Assembly: GCF_011516945.1 (NCBI RefSeq) | Contig: NZ_WOTH01000011.1 | Coordinates: 1 to 64,000 of the forward strand | Direction: 5' to 3' | Origin: Acetobacter estunensis | Lineage (GTDB): Bacteria; Pseudomonadota; Alphaproteobacteria; Acetobacterales; Acetobacteraceae | Length of the DNA stretch: 64,000 bases | Shown: positions 17,013 to 26,357 of the stretch, one piece after another | How positions within the stretch are numbered: position 1 is the first letter of the stretch | Layout of the letters: every line of letters starts with the position of its first letter | Made by a program: the position numbers and the translations under genes | The notes under the pieces: generated by a model | The model's input: the letters and a program-made list of their open reading frames with translations, nothing else | The model's database searches: none | Told to the model about the DNA's origin: nothing

Positions 17013-18737
17013 ATGGCTATCGAGATCAAGGTTCCGACACTCGGCGAAAGCGTCACCTCGGCCACGGTTGGCAAGTGGCTCAAGCAGCCGGGAGACGCGG
17101 TTGCGGTGGACGAGCCGGTGGTCGAACTGGAAACCGACAAGGTGACTGTCGAGGTTCCGGCTCCGGCTACGGGTGTGCTGGAAAGCCACGTTGCCAAGGA
17201 AGGCGATGAGGTCGAGGTCGGTGCAGTGCTGGCCACGTTGGCGGAGGGCGCGAAGGCCGCATCCAAACCGGCAAGCGCTCCGGCCCCGAAGACCGAGGCG
17301 CCTGCGGCCGCGAAAAAGCCTGCTCCAGCCGCTTCCGAAGCGCCGTCTGAGACCGATTACGACATCGTGGTGATCGGTGCTGGTCCCGGCGGCTATGTCT
17401 GCGCCATCCGCGCGGCTCAGCTTGGATTCAAGGTGGCGTGTGTTGAGAAGCGCGCGACACTTGGTGGCACCTGCCTGAACGTGGGCTGTATTCCGTCCAA
17501 GGCACTGCTTCAGTCGTCCGAGAACTATCACGCGGCCAAGACCGAATTCGCCACGCATGGCATCGACATCGAAGGCATCAAGCTGAATCTGGCCCAGATG
17601 CAGAAGCGCAAGGCCGGCATTGTCGATGCCAACGTCAAGGGCGTGGAATACCTCTTCAAGAAGAACGGCATCACCTGGCTCAAGGGTGAGGGCAAGATTC
17701 AGGGCACGGGCAAGCTGACTGTTGCGGGCAAGCCTGTGACGGCAAAGCACATCATCATCGCCTCAGGCAGCGACAGCGCGGGCCTGAAGGGCGTCGATGT
17801 GGACGAGAAAACCATCGTCACCTCTACGGGTGCGCTGGAACTCTCGGCGGTGCCGAAGAAGCTGGTCGTCATCGGTGGTGGCGTGATCGGCCTTGAGTTG
17901 GGCAGCGTGTGGCACCGTCTGGGCGCGGATGTCACGGTTATCGAGTTCCTCGATCGTCTGATCCCCGGTACGGACAATGAGATCGAAGCCGCTTTCCGCA
18001 AGATCCTGACCAAGCAGGGCCTCAAGCTGAAATTGGGTCATAAGGTCACGAAGGCGGAAAAGACTGGGAAAGGCGTGAAGCTCTCGGTGGAACCGTCGGC
18101 CGGTGGTGCAGTGGAGACGCTGGAGGCGGATATCGTGCTGCTGGCCATTGGACGCACGGCCGCCAGTGAAAACATGGGGCTGAAGGAAGCGGGCATTGCG
18201 CTCGATAACCGTGGCCGCATTGAAGTGGACGATCACTTCGCGACGAGCGTTCCCGGCATTTACGCCATTGGCGATGTGATCCGTGGCCCGATGTTGGCGC
18301 ACAAGGCCGAGGAAGAGGGTGTGGCCGTTGCCGAAATCCTCGCCGGTCAGGCTGGGCATGTAAATTATGACGCTATTCCGGGCGTGATTTACACATGGCC
18401 GGAAGTGGCGACGGTTGGGTTTAGCGAAGAGCAGCTCAAGGAAAAGGGCGTTGCCTATAAAGTTGGCAAGTTCCCCTTCATGGCGAACGGACGTGCACGT
18501 GCGCTGGGCATGACGGACGGTTTCGTGAAAGTCATTGCAGATGCCAAGACAGATCGTGTTCTGGGTGTGCACATCATCGGGCCGTGTGCGGGTGAACTGA
18601 TTGCCGAATGCACGATGGCGATCGAGTTTGGCGCATCGTCCGAGGATATCGGTCGCGTGTGTCATGCTCATCCGACGCTGAGCGAGGCGGTGAAGGAAGC
18701 GGCCCTCGGTGTGAACGGTGGATCGTTGAATATCTGA
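17013..18737 (+). CDS. lpdA: Dihydrolipoamide dehydrogenase E3 with N-terminal lipoyl domain
   Basis: FAD flavoprotein that reoxidises dihydrolipoyl groups with NAD. Of 574 residues, the first ~78 form a lipoyl domain ([13 protein letters not shown], Lys43 in [11 protein letters not shown]), followed by an Ala/Pro/Lys linker (79-112) and a complete E3: FAD motif [13 protein letters not shown] (116-129), redox disulfide [13 protein letters not shown] (Cys154, Cys159), NAD-binding [35 protein letters not shown], and C-terminal [14 protein letters not shown] with the catalytic His/Glu. Start at 17013 follows GGACGGAGAA. Conventional E3 is about 465-475 residues, so the lipoyl domain is an added module. 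Third gene of the cluster, closed by a terminator. Confidence 0.96.
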   Translation: MAIEIKVPTLGESVTSATVGKWLKQPGDAVAVDEPVVELETDKVTVEVPAPATGVLESHVAKEGDEVEVGAVLATLAEGAKAASKPASAPAPKTEAPAAAKKPAPAASEAPSETDYDIVVIGAGPGGYVCAIRAAQLGFKVACVEKRATLGGTCLNVGCIPSKALLQSSENYHAAKTEFATHGIDIEGIKLNLAQMQKRKAGIVDANVKGVEYLFKKNGITWLKGEGKIQGTGKLTVAGKPVTAKHIIIASGSDSAGLKGVDVDEKTIVTSTGALELSAVPKKLVVIGGGVIGLELGSVWHRLGADVTVIEFLDRLIPGTDNEIEAAFRKILTKQGLKLKLGHKVTKAEKTGKGVKLSVEPSAGGAVETLEADIVLLAIGRTAASENMGLKEAGIALDNRGRIEVDDHFATSVPGIYAIGDVIRGPMLAHKAEEEGVAVAEILAGQAGHVNYDAIPGVIYTWPEVATVGFSEEQLKEKGVAYKVGKFPFMANGRARALGMTDGFVKVIADAKTDRVLGVHIIGPCAGELIAECTMAIEFGASSEDIGRVCHAHPTLSEAVKEAALGVNGGSLNI

Positions 18738-18793
18738 AAACAGAAACTATCGCGTCCTGAATGGTCTTTCGGAGGGACGTGCAGTTTGTGAAG

Positions 18794-18827
18794 CGGAGAT
18801 GGCGGAAATGCTGTCTCCGTTTTTTTG
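18794..18827 (+). terminator. Rho-independent terminator of the sucA-sucB-lpd cluster
   Basis: A 10-bp stem CGGAGATGGC / GCTGTCTCCG with two G-T wobbles and a six-base loop is followed by eight Ts. It lies 56 bases after the lpdA stop. Confidence 0.8.
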
Positions 18828-19010
18828 TTGAATGGCGTTTGGTTCTGTTTTGCCGAAAGTGGCCGGAGGCGAGGAGCGGGACGCACCTCTGCAATCATCC
18901 CGTAAGGGCGAAATGGTGACGGGCAGCACAGAAATATCCTACGATGTTTCGAGAAGGCGAACGTTGCGCATTGCGGTGCGACAAACGCAAACGATACTTC
19001 AGGGATGGTT

Positions 19011-19823
19011 ATGGGAAATCAGGTTTATTCCATCTGGTCACAACTGAACGGGCTTCTGCCTGTCGTGCTCGGATATGTGGGGCAGTTTATACTGGCCTTG
19101 ATTGTTCTTTTTATCGGCTGGAAACTTGTCAACGCAGTGACCCGCGCGATGGGTCGCATGATGTCGGCAAGTCATATAGAGCCGACACTGCGTGGGTTTT
19201 TGCTGAGTGTCGTCGGGCTGTTTCTGAAAGCTCTTCTGCTGATCAGCGTGGCGTCCATGGTCGGTATTGCGACGACGTCGTTTGTCGCGGTTCTTGGTGC
19301 CGCAGGTCTGGCGGTTGGCATGGCGTTGCAGGGTAGTCTTGCGAACTTTGCTGGCGGTGTTTTGATTCTTCTGTTTCGTCCATTCAAGGTGGGTGATTCG
19401 ATCACGGCAGGGGGAAGCTCCGGTACGGTGACGTCGATCGAGATGTTCCGCACTGTCCTGCTCGATGCGAATAACGAGATAATCTTTATCCCCAACGGAA
19501 CATTGTCGAACAACATCGTGGTCAACAGTTCGGAGTCGGAAAGGCTTCTGGGGTCTGTAAGCCTGCTGATCGATTACAATGACGATCTCGACAAGGCCCG
19601 CGCGCTGCTTCTGGGGTTAACGGAGCAGGACGAAGGAGTGCTTAAAGATCCAGCACCTTCGGTCTCCTTCCTGCCGAAGCCTGCAAATATTCAGGTGACG
19701 CTTGGGTTCTGGTGTGCTCCGGGAGATGTTTCATCACTGGTTGGAAAATATTCCGAGGAGTCCATCAAAGTGCTTCAGAAAGCTGGCTATCGTCTTGGCG
19801 TAACGGCACGAGCGGCAGCATGA
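19011..19823 (+). CDS. mscS: Small-conductance mechanosensitive channel, MscS type
   Basis: A 270-residue channel protein that would release solutes on hypo-osmotic shock. Three hydrophobic segments lie at about 15-42, 60-83 and 85-112. The pore-lining helix has the Gly/Ala pattern VLGAAGLAVGMALQGSLANFAGGV, followed by the conserved beta-domain start LFRPFKVGDSI and TVTSIEMFRTVL and FIPNGTLSNNIVVN. Two ATGs (19005, 19011) are in frame; AGGG at 19001-19004 suits 19011. Single-gene unit with a strong hairpin terminator shared with the convergent aldehyde dehydrogenase. Confidence 0.92.
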   Translation: MGNQVYSIWSQLNGLLPVVLGYVGQFILALIVLFIGWKLVNAVTRAMGRMMSASHIEPTLRGFLLSVVGLFLKALLLISVASMVGIATTSFVAVLGAAGLAVGMALQGSLANFAGGVLILLFRPFKVGDSITAGGSSGTVTSIEMFRTVLLDANNEIIFIPNGTLSNNIVVNSSESERLLGSVSLLIDYNDDLDKARALLLGLTEQDEGVLKDPAPSVSFLPKPANIQVTLGFWCAPGDVSSLVGKYSEESIKVLQKAGYRLGVTARAAA

Positions 19824-19901
19824 AGCATGCCGGATCGGGTTCAGGAGAAAGGGTGAAGAGATAACCGCCCCTTGATCTCTCTGTCATCCGATGTCGCACA
19901 T

Positions 19902-19942
19902 AAAAAGGCCCGGTCCCGCAAATTGCGAGACCGGGCCTTTTT
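19902..19942. terminator. Bidirectional rho-independent terminator
   Basis: AAAAAGGCCCGGTC and its exact complement flank a 13-base loop, giving T runs on both strands. It separates mscS (plus) from the aldehyde dehydrogenase (minus). Confidence 0.9.
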
Positions 19943-19987
19943 ACATTCAGAGTGGAGCGACCGGAGACGTCGCTCCTGTCACCGCAA

Positions 19988-21379
19988 TCAGAACGGCGCG
20001 TCGATATCGACGACGTCGATCAGCTTGTGATTGACGAACTCCTTGATGCCTAGGTCGATCAGCTCACGGCCGAAGCCGGAACGGAGCACGCCACCGAACG
20101 GCAAGTCCGCCTTCACCATCGTCGGATGGTTGATGTAGACCATGCCGGTTTCGATCTGCTCGGCCACGCGCTCGCCACGGGCTTCGTCCTTGGTGAAGAC
20201 CGAACCGCCAAGACCATATGGGCTGTCATTGGCCACGCGGATCGCCTCGGCTTCGTCCTTCACGCGGAACAGCAGCGTGACAGGGCCGAAGAACTCTTCG
20301 CGCATCGCCGGGTTGTCATCCTTGAGGTTGGTGAGGATCACCGGACGGAAGAACGCACCCTGATTGGGCATTTCCAGCGGGATCTCTTCTGCCTTTGCGC
20401 CTGCGGCAACCGCACCTTCGACCTGCTTTTTCAGATCGTCAGCGGCTTTCTGCGAAGACAGCGGCGCCAGCGTCGTGGCGGGGTCCATCGGATCGCCCAT
20501 TTTCAGCTTGGACACGCCCTCGCGGTAGCGCTTGACGAACTCGTCATAGACACCGTCCACGACGATCAGGCGCTTGGAGGACACACAGACCTGACCGGCG
20601 TTCCAGTGGCGTCCGAAGACGGCCCAGTTCACGGTCTTCTCCAGATCGGCATCTTCCAGCACGATGAAAGCATCCGCGCCGCCCAGCTCCATGGTGCACT
20701 TCTTCAGCGCCTGACCGGCTTCGGAGGCCAGACGTGCGCCAGCGCCCTCGGAGCCTGTCAGAGCCAGACCGCGCACGCGGTGGTCGGCAAGGATGCGCGA
20801 GACCTGATCGTGCGTGGGGTAGAGGTTCTGGAACGCGCCCTTGGGCAGACCGGCCTTGATCATCAACTCGTCCATGGCGGCAGCACACTGCGGCACGTTG
20901 GAAGCGTGCTTAAGGACGACCGTGTTACCGGCGGAGAGCTGCGGCGCGATGATGCGCGCGACCTGATAGAACGGGAAGTTCCACGGCTCGACAGCCAGCA
21001 GCACGCCCAGCGGCTGATGGATCACTTTCGCGCGGCCCTCGTCCTTGCTGGCGACGGGCAGATCCTGCGGGACCAGCAGCTTCTCGGCGTTCTTGGCGTA
21101 GTATTCGAAGATCGCGGCGGACAGTTCCGTCTCGGCCTTCGATTCTGCGAAAATCTTGCCCATCTCCAGCGTCAGCAGCTTGGAGTAGTCATCAATGTTG
21201 GCGCGCAGGATGTCGGCAGCATTCTGCATGACCTTCGCGCGCTCAGCGAAGGAGGTCGTGCGCCACGACAGGAAGGCGTTGTGGGCTGCGTCCAGCGCCG
21301 TGTTGATCTCGGCGTCGGTCGAATTGGGGAACACCTTGATCTGTTCATTCGTGAACGGATTGGTTGTTGCGTAGGCCAT
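19988..21379 (-). CDS. NAD(P)-dependent aldehyde dehydrogenase, succinate-semialdehyde type
   Basis: A 463-residue aldehyde dehydrogenase. Signatures are VEPWNFPFYQVARIIAPQLSAGN, the catalytic Glu in TMELGGADAFIVLEDAD, the nucleophile Cys in RHWNAGQVCVSSKR, and the C-terminal LPFGGVLRSGFGREL. Length and the YATTNPFT/PVTLLFRVKDEAEAI pattern place it with the shorter Sad/GabD-like succinate-semialdehyde dehydrogenases, but other aldehydes are possible. It is 65 bases downstream of a Zn alcohol dehydrogenase on the same strand, so the pair could oxidise an alcohol to an acid; the cofactor cannot be settled from sequence. Confidence 0.85.
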   Translation of the reverse strand: MAYATTNPFTNEQIKVFPNSTDAEINTALDAAHNAFLSWRTTSFAERAKVMQNAADILRANIDDYSKLLTLEMGKIFAESKAETELSAAIFEYYAKNAEKLLVPQDLPVASKDEGRAKVIHQPLGVLLAVEPWNFPFYQVARIIAPQLSAGNTVVLKHASNVPQCAAAMDELMIKAGLPKGAFQNLYPTHDQVSRILADHRVRGLALTGSEGAGARLASEAGQALKKCTMELGGADAFIVLEDADLEKTVNWAVFGRHWNAGQVCVSSKRLIVVDGVYDEFVKRYREGVSKLKMGDPMDPATTLAPLSSQKAADDLKKQVEGAVAAGAKAEEIPLEMPNQGAFFRPVILTNLKDDNPAMREEFFGPVTLLFRVKDEAEAIRVANDSPYGLGGSVFTKDEARGERVAEQIETGMVYINHPTMVKADLPFGGVLRSGFGRELIDLGIKEFVNHKLIDVVDIDAPF

Positions 21380-21444
21380 CCTCTGTTCCTTTTTTCTTCT
21401 GCGCGAGGGGAAACCCGTGCCTGAGGACAGGCACGGTAAGCACG

Positions 21445-22473
21445 TCAGTTCCGGAAGTCGAGCACCACGCGTCCGTCGATGCGACCATGTTCGAGGTCGT
21501 CGAAGATGCGGTTGATGTTCTCCAGTTTGTCGGGCTTCACAACGCTGTGAATCTTTCCCTCAGCAAAGAAGGACAGCGCCTCGATCATGTCGAGACGCGT
21601 GCCCACGATGGATCCGCGGACCGTTGTTCCCGTCATGACCATGTCGAAGATCGACACCGGAAATTCACCCGGCGGCAGGCCATTGAGAACAATCGTTCCA
21701 CCGCGTCGTGCATAGCCCATGGCCTGTGAAAAGGCGATACGGGAGACGGCCGTCACCAGCGCGCCATGAGCGCCGCCGACTTCCTTCTGCACGAAGGCTG
21801 CGGGGTCTGTGTCCTTGGCATTTACGGTCAACGCCGCGCCCAGTTCCTTGGCAGTCTTCAGTTTTGTGTCATCGATATCGACGGCGATCATGTTTTTGCC
21901 CATGGCCACGCCGTACTGAATGGCCATCTGGCCCAGACCGCCCACGCCCGAGATCGCCACCCAATCACCGGGCTTGGTGTCGGTCATTTTCAGACCTTTA
22001 TAGACCGTCAGGCCCGCGCACAGCACTGGTGCGATCTGGATCGGGTCCACGCCCTTGGGAATGTGCGCCACGTAGTTCGGATCGGCCACGACATATTCCG
22101 CGAAGCAGCCGTTCACGGTGTAGCCCGTGTCTTGTTGCTTTTCGCACAGCGTTTCCCAGCCACCCAGACAGTGCTCGCAATGACCGCAGCTCGAATACAG
22201 CCACGGGACGCCGACCACATCGCCTTCCTTGATCCAGTTGACGTTGCTGCCAACCTGCACGACGTGGCCCACGCCCTCGTGGCCGGGGATGAATGGGGGT
22301 TTGGGTTTGGTGGGCCAGTCGCCGCTCACGGCGTGCAGGTCCGTGTGACAGACGCCACAGGCGTCAACCTTCACCAGGATCTGGTTCTGATTGATCGTGG
22401 GAATGTCCAGCTCTTCGATTGTCAGCGGTTTGCCGAACTCGTGGGCGACCGCCGCTTTCATCTTGCCTGCCAT
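21445..22473 (-). CDS. adhP: Zinc-dependent alcohol dehydrogenase (AdhP type)
   Basis: A 342-residue medium-chain dehydrogenase interconverting alcohols and aldehydes with NAD(P). The catalytic zinc ligands are in CGVCHTDLHAVSGDW and GHEGVGHVV, the structural zinc has four cysteines in CGHCEHCLGGWETLC, and the Rossmann motif is VAISGVGGLGQMAIQY followed by AVDIDD (acidic residue suggests NAD). The ATG at 22473 has AAGGAAAAGGGA just upstream; an in-frame extension lacks support. It sits between the pnt operon and an aldehyde dehydrogenase, all on the minus strand, with a terminator separating it from pntB. Confidence 0.93.
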   Translation of the reverse strand: MAGKMKAAVAHEFGKPLTIEELDIPTINQNQILVKVDACGVCHTDLHAVSGDWPTKPKPPFIPGHEGVGHVVQVGSNVNWIKEGDVVGVPWLYSSCGHCEHCLGGWETLCEKQQDTGYTVNGCFAEYVVADPNYVAHIPKGVDPIQIAPVLCAGLTVYKGLKMTDTKPGDWVAISGVGGLGQMAIQYGVAMGKNMIAVDIDDTKLKTAKELGAALTVNAKDTDPAAFVQKEVGGAHGALVTAVSRIAFSQAMGYARRGGTIVLNGLPPGEFPVSIFDMVMTGTTVRGSIVGTRLDMIEALSFFAEGKIHSVVKPDKLENINRIFDDLEHGRIDGRVVLDFRN

Positions 22474-22509
22474 GTCCCTTTTCCTTTCTTTTGTCCGATC
22501 CCTGAAATG

Positions 22510-22538
22510 AAAAACCCCTGCCACCGGAGTGGCAGGGG
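22510..22538 (-). terminator. Rho-independent terminator after pntB
   Basis: On the minus strand, CCCCTGCCAC, a four-base loop and GTGGCAGGGG are followed by five Ts. It lies just after the pntB stop and upstream of adhP, so adhP is likely to have its own promoter or to depend on read-through. Confidence 0.85.
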
Positions 22539-22544
22539 TGGGGA

Positions 22545-23969
22545 TCAGTTGGTTCCCAGTGCCTTCACAGCTTCAACCATCTTGCTCAGCACGGCTTGTG
22601 CGTCACCAAAGACCATCGAGCAGTTCTTCGCGAAGAACAGCGGGTTCTGCACGCCCGAATAGCCCGTGCCCTGACCACGTTTGATGACGAAGACCTGATG
22701 CGCCTGATCGGCGTTGAGGATCGGCATGCCGTAGATGGGGGAAGACTTGTCCGTGCGTGCGGAAGGGTTGACCACGTCGTTGGCGCCGATAACGAGCGCA
22801 ACGTCGGTGGATTTGAAGCTGTCGTTGATGTCGTCCATGTCGTAGATCATGTCGTACGGCACGCCGGCTTCGGCGAGCAGCACGTTCATGTGACCGGGCA
22901 TACGACCCGCAACAGGGTGGATGGCGAACTTCACGTCCACGCCCGCTGCCTGAAGCAGCTTCACGAACTCGTAGAGCTTCTGCTGCGCCTGAGCCACCGC
23001 CAGACCGTAGCCCGGAATGATGATGACGCTCGACGCATAACGCATGGTGGTGGCGGCATCGGCCGGGTCGACCGATTTCATCTCGCCCTGCGGTCCCTTG
23101 GCCTGCTGGGAGGCAGCACCGAAGTTGCTGAACAGCACGTTGGTGATCGAACGGTTCATGGCCTTCGCCATCAGCACCGTCAGCAGTGTGCCAGCCGAAC
23201 CCACGACCATGCCCGCGATCATGAGTGCGGGATCGGCCATGACATAGCCTTCGAGACCCACGGCCAGACCGGTGAAGGCGTTGTAGAGCGAGATCACCAC
23301 CGGCATGTCCGCACCGCCGATCGGCACCGTCATGCACAGCCCGAAGAACAGTGCGCCAGCAAAGAACAGGAGGGCGTACAGGCCGCCTTCCGGCGCTCCG
23401 TTCATCTGCGCGATGACGGTCATGATGCCCAACACGACGGTGCCAAGGAAAATGGCGAGGTTGAACACCTTCTGCCCACCGAAACGGATGGGATTGCGCA
23501 TCTTGCCGTCAAGCTTGGCCCACGCGATGAGTGAACCGGTGAGCGAGATACAGCCGATCAGCGCGCCCGTGACGGTCACGCCCAGATGCAGGGCCGAGCC
23601 GCCCGCGTGGTGCAGAAGCGCCACCGCTGCCACGGCCGCAGCCGAACCGCCACCCATGCCGTTGAACAGCGCTACCATCTGCGGCATGGCCGTCATGGGG
23701 ACTGTCCGCCCCTTGCGGCCCGCCCACAGGCCGCCCAGCAGAAGCGCAAGGACAGCCAGCCCGAGATTGACGGGAAGATGCGGCAGCACATCTTCGGGAA
23801 GGTTGAAGACCTGAAGGAAGCTGGCCACGACCACGAAGGCCATGCCCCAGCCCGCGATGACGATGCCTTTGACAGCCGTGACCGGCGAAGACATGCCCTT
23901 GAGGCCGTAGATGAACAGTCCGGACGCAACCAGACCGCTCAGGGCCACAATGTATTCGAGCAGATTCAT
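22545..23969 (-). CDS. pntB: NAD(P) transhydrogenase subunit beta
   Basis: Membrane and NADP-binding subunit of the proton-translocating transhydrogenase, which uses the proton gradient to reduce NADP with NADH. The 474-residue protein has about eight to nine hydrophobic helices in the first ~260 residues and a C-terminal NADP domain with VIIIPGYGLAVAQAQ, HPVAGRMPGHMNVLLAEA, VALVIGANDVVNPSA and IKRGQGTGYSGVQNPLF. The start overlaps the pntAB stop as ATGA. Last of three coupled genes. Confidence 0.97.
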   Translation of the reverse strand: MNLLEYIVALSGLVASGLFIYGLKGMSSPVTAVKGIVIAGWGMAFVVVASFLQVFNLPEDVLPHLPVNLGLAVLALLLGGLWAGRKGRTVPMTAMPQMVALFNGMGGGSAAAVAAVALLHHAGGSALHLGVTVTGALIGCISLTGSLIAWAKLDGKMRNPIRFGGQKVFNLAIFLGTVVLGIMTVIAQMNGAPEGGLYALLFFAGALFFGLCMTVPIGGADMPVVISLYNAFTGLAVGLEGYVMADPALMIAGMVVGSAGTLLTVLMAKAMNRSITNVLFSNFGAASQQAKGPQGEMKSVDPADAATTMRYASSVIIIPGYGLAVAQAQQKLYEFVKLLQAAGVDVKFAIHPVAGRMPGHMNVLLAEAGVPYDMIYDMDDINDSFKSTDVALVIGANDVVNPSARTDKSSPIYGMPILNADQAHQVFVIKRGQGTGYSGVQNPLFFAKNCSMVFGDAQAVLSKMVEAVKALGTN

Positions 23970-24298
23970 GATGCGCTCTTTTCGTCAGACTTTTTCGCCG
24001 GCTTGGTGGCACTGGGCTTGAACATGGCCAGCATCCGGTCGGTCACGACATAGCCGCCCATCACGTTGCCCGCACCGAACAGGACACCGAAAAAACCGAT
24101 GATCTGTTCCGCCAGCGTGGTGGCCGAGAGCAGGGCGCTGAGCGCGCCCACCACAACGATACCGTGAATGAAGTTCGAGCCGGACATCAGCGGTGTGTGC
24201 AGGATCGACGGCACCCGGCTGATGACCACGTAACCTGTGAACGCCGCCAGCATGAAGATGTAGAGGGCGATGATGAAAGTCATGGAGGTGATGATCAT
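23966..24298 (-). CDS. pntAB: NAD(P) transhydrogenase subunit alpha, membrane part
   Basis: A 110-residue membrane segment that in E. coli is fused to the C-terminus of PntA. Three to four hydrophobic helices, with SNFIHGIVVVGA and IIGFFGVLFGAGNVMGGYVVTDRML as family markers. It overlaps its neighbours by four bases on each side (ATGA), giving the split three-subunit architecture common in alphaproteobacteria. Confidence 0.95.
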   Translation of the reverse strand: MIITSMTFIIALYIFMLAAFTGYVVISRVPSILHTPLMSGSNFIHGIVVVGALSALLSATTLAEQIIGFFGVLFGAGNVMGGYVVTDRMLAMFKPSATKPAKKSDEKSAS

Positions 24299-25491
24299 GA
24301 CGTCGGTCCTTTCGGCGCAGCAGGGGCCGGAGAAGGCTTCGGAGCCGCAGGTGTCGGGGCAACCGGTGTGCCCTCGACCACGGCACGCACGCCATCATTG
24401 GTGATCTTGCCGTCATGGGTGACGAGTGTCTTGGCGATCACCTCATCCGTCAGGTCCAGTGTCAGCTTGCCATCCTTGATGATCTGTTCGAGCAGATTGA
24501 GGATGTTCTTGGAATACAGCTCACTGGCCTGCTCGCTGAGATAGGACGGCAGGTTGGTCGGGCCGATAATCAGCGCGGGCCCGACCTGAAGCGTCTCACC
24601 CGCCTTGGTGCCTTCGCAGTTGCCACCGCCTTCGGCACCCATGTCCACGATGACGGAGCCGGGCTTCATCTTCGCGATCTGGTCCGCGTCGATCAGACGT
24701 GGTGCACGGCGGCCCGGGACCGCAGCCGTGGTGACGATGAGATCGGCACGCGCGATATGATCGCTCAGCACCGATTTCACCTTGGCTTTTTCGGCGTCTG
24801 TCAGTTCGCGGGCGTACCCGCCCTGACCGGTGGCGTCCACGCCTGTATCCACGAATTTCGCACCCAGCGAGTGGGCTTCATCCTTCGTTTCCGGCCGGAC
24901 GTCATAGCCTTCCGTCACCGCACCGAGACGGTGGGCGGTCGCCAGCGCCTGAAGCCCGGCCACACCAAGACCCATGATCAGCACCTGCGCGGCCCGGAGA
25001 GAGCCAACGGCGGTGGTCATCATGGGCAGAATCTTGGGCATGTGCACGGTGCCGAGCAGCACGGCGTAGTAGCCCGCGAGCGTGGCCTGACTGGACAGGG
25101 CGTCCATGGCCTGCGCGCGGCTGATACGGGGGATCTGCTCCATTGCGAAACAGGAAATCTTCTTGTCCCGCAGTGCCTTCACCAGATCGGGATGAGTGCG
25201 CCCGTAGATGAAGGAGATGAGGATGGCTCCCGGTTTCATGACCTGCACAAGGTCGGGAGAGGGGGGATTGACCGCAAGGACGATATCGGCGGAAGCGACG
25301 AGGGATTTCTCGTCTTCCACGATGGAGGTGTCCTTGTAGGTGGCATCGGGAAAATAGGAAGTGAGACCGGCTCCGGCTTCGAGGGCGACAGACGCCCCCA
25401 GACGCTTGATGCGCTCCGCAACGACGGGCACCAGCGCAACGCGCCGTTCTCCTTCGTCCTTTTCCCTGATCGCGGCGATCGTAAGGCTCAT
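24295..25491 (-). CDS. pntAA: NAD(P) transhydrogenase subunit alpha, NAD-binding part
   Basis: Soluble NAD(H)-binding subunit of transhydrogenase, 398 residues. It opens LTIAAIREKDEGERRVALVP, and has PGAILISFIYGRTHPDLV, ISRAQAMDALSSQ, the NAD-binding VLIMGLGVAGLQALATA followed by YDVRPETKDEA, and ADLIVTTAAVPGRRAP. The C-terminus ends in an Ala/Pro/Lys tail, where the E. coli protein would continue into the membrane part. First gene of the operon; ~545 bases upstream hold no clear gene and presumably carry its promoter. Confidence 0.96.
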   Translation of the reverse strand: MSLTIAAIREKDEGERRVALVPVVAERIKRLGASVALEAGAGLTSYFPDATYKDTSIVEDEKSLVASADIVLAVNPPSPDLVQVMKPGAILISFIYGRTHPDLVKALRDKKISCFAMEQIPRISRAQAMDALSSQATLAGYYAVLLGTVHMPKILPMMTTAVGSLRAAQVLIMGLGVAGLQALATAHRLGAVTEGYDVRPETKDEAHSLGAKFVDTGVDATGQGGYARELTDAEKAKVKSVLSDHIARADLIVTTAAVPGRRAPRLIDADQIAKMKPGSVIVDMGAEGGGNCEGTKAGETLQVGPALIIGPTNLPSYLSEQASELYSKNILNLLEQIIKDGKLTLDLTDEVIAKTLVTHDGKITNDGVRAVVEGTPVAPTPAAPKPSPAPAAPKGPTS

Positions 25492-26037
25492 GATCAGTTG
25501 TCCATGCTGGGTTGTGGCTATCTGCGGTCGGCAAGTGCTGACGTTGCCAGTGGGCTTGCCCGCCGAACGCCCGAGGACGCTAACGACTCTGTTATCAACC
25601 TGTGCGGCAAGGCTCCTTGACGTGTATCAACTTCTGCAACGAAGGCAGGATTGCGTAGTTCATCCAGTTTCCCTGCACAGGAAAGACATTCGGCCTTCAG
25701 ATTGGCCAAGTGACACTTTTTCATGTGCGATTTTCGACTGATATGAAGATTTCATGTCGGTGGAATGGGGAAGGCTTCCGGCGGAAAGATATTTCCACCT
25801 CCCTGCTCTTTAGAGGAGGGAGCTAGGGACATGAGGCGGATGCTGGTGGCAACTGGTTCTCGCTCACTCTTCGCGTGGGACTTTATATGATGTCTGGGGC
25901 AGGAGAGGGAAGAAAATGCCCTTGGCGTAAGAAACGGATGGAAGGACGCTCTGACACAGTATTATGTCGTATTGAGAGTGGAATATTTCCAGCAAAAGAC
26001 GCAATAACAGGAATTGCATATATTAGGAGAGACGCAG
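25492..26037. other. Intergenic region between divergent pntAA and the YbiI-like gene
   Basis: About 545 bases with no gene I can support. A 68-codon minus-strand frame (25518-25724) has several cysteines but no family resemblance. A hairpin CTCCCT...AGGGAG occurs near 25800-25823 without a T run. The stretch must contain two divergent promoters, which I could not place with confidence. Confidence 0.5.
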
Positions 26038-26301
26038 ATGGCTACCGGCTGGGCTCCCGACGGAGCCGTTCAGGATCAGATTGATGACACCGTGGCAGAC
26101 GCGGTCAAACGCGTGCGGGCGCACATCCCCAAGGGAGAGAGCGCCATGCAGTGCGTGGAGTGTGGGGACGATATTCCCCAAGCCAGACGACAGGCCGTGC
26201 CGGGTGTGAAACTGTGCATCGAATGCCAGTCCGAGCGTGACAAGCAGCCTGTATTCAGTGGGATCAACCGACGCGGCAGTAAGGACAGCCAGTTGCGCTG
26301 A
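26038..26301 (+). CDS. ybiI: DksA/TraR-type C4 zinc finger protein, YbiI-like
   Basis: An 87-residue protein starting MATGWAPDGAVQDQIDDTV, with a four-cysteine zinc finger CVECGDDIPQARRQAVPGVK then CIEC, and the conserved ending INRRGSKDSQLR. This matches the short YbiI branch of the DksA/TraR superfamily closely from N- to C-terminus. AGGAGAGACGC stands just before the ATG at 26038. The function of YbiI proteins is poorly known; it lacks the coiled coil with acidic tip that DksA inserts into RNA polymerase. Confidence 0.9.
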   Translation: MATGWAPDGAVQDQIDDTVADAVKRVRAHIPKGESAMQCVECGDDIPQARRQAVPGVKLCIECQSERDKQPVFSGINRRGSKDSQLR

Positions 26302-26357
26302 TTACGGGGCCGTTTTCTTTCTCTTTGTTGCAGAAAAAGAGGGGGAACCCGTTGATC

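Noticed and set aside
15590-17250. Direct repeat of lipoyl-domain coding sequence at sucB and lpdA considered as a recombination repeat
   Set aside because: The similarity follows the protein domain; many third-position differences are visible and the flanks do not match, so it is an old domain duplication rather than a recent DNA repeat.
20126-21424. 432-codon open frame antisense to the aldehyde dehydrogenase
   Set aside because: Covers a conserved ALDH gene on the other strand and has no family resemblance.
25518-25724. 68-codon minus-strand frame upstream of pntAA
   Set aside because: Contains a few cysteines but lacks a convincing binding site or known domain; more likely part of the promoter region.
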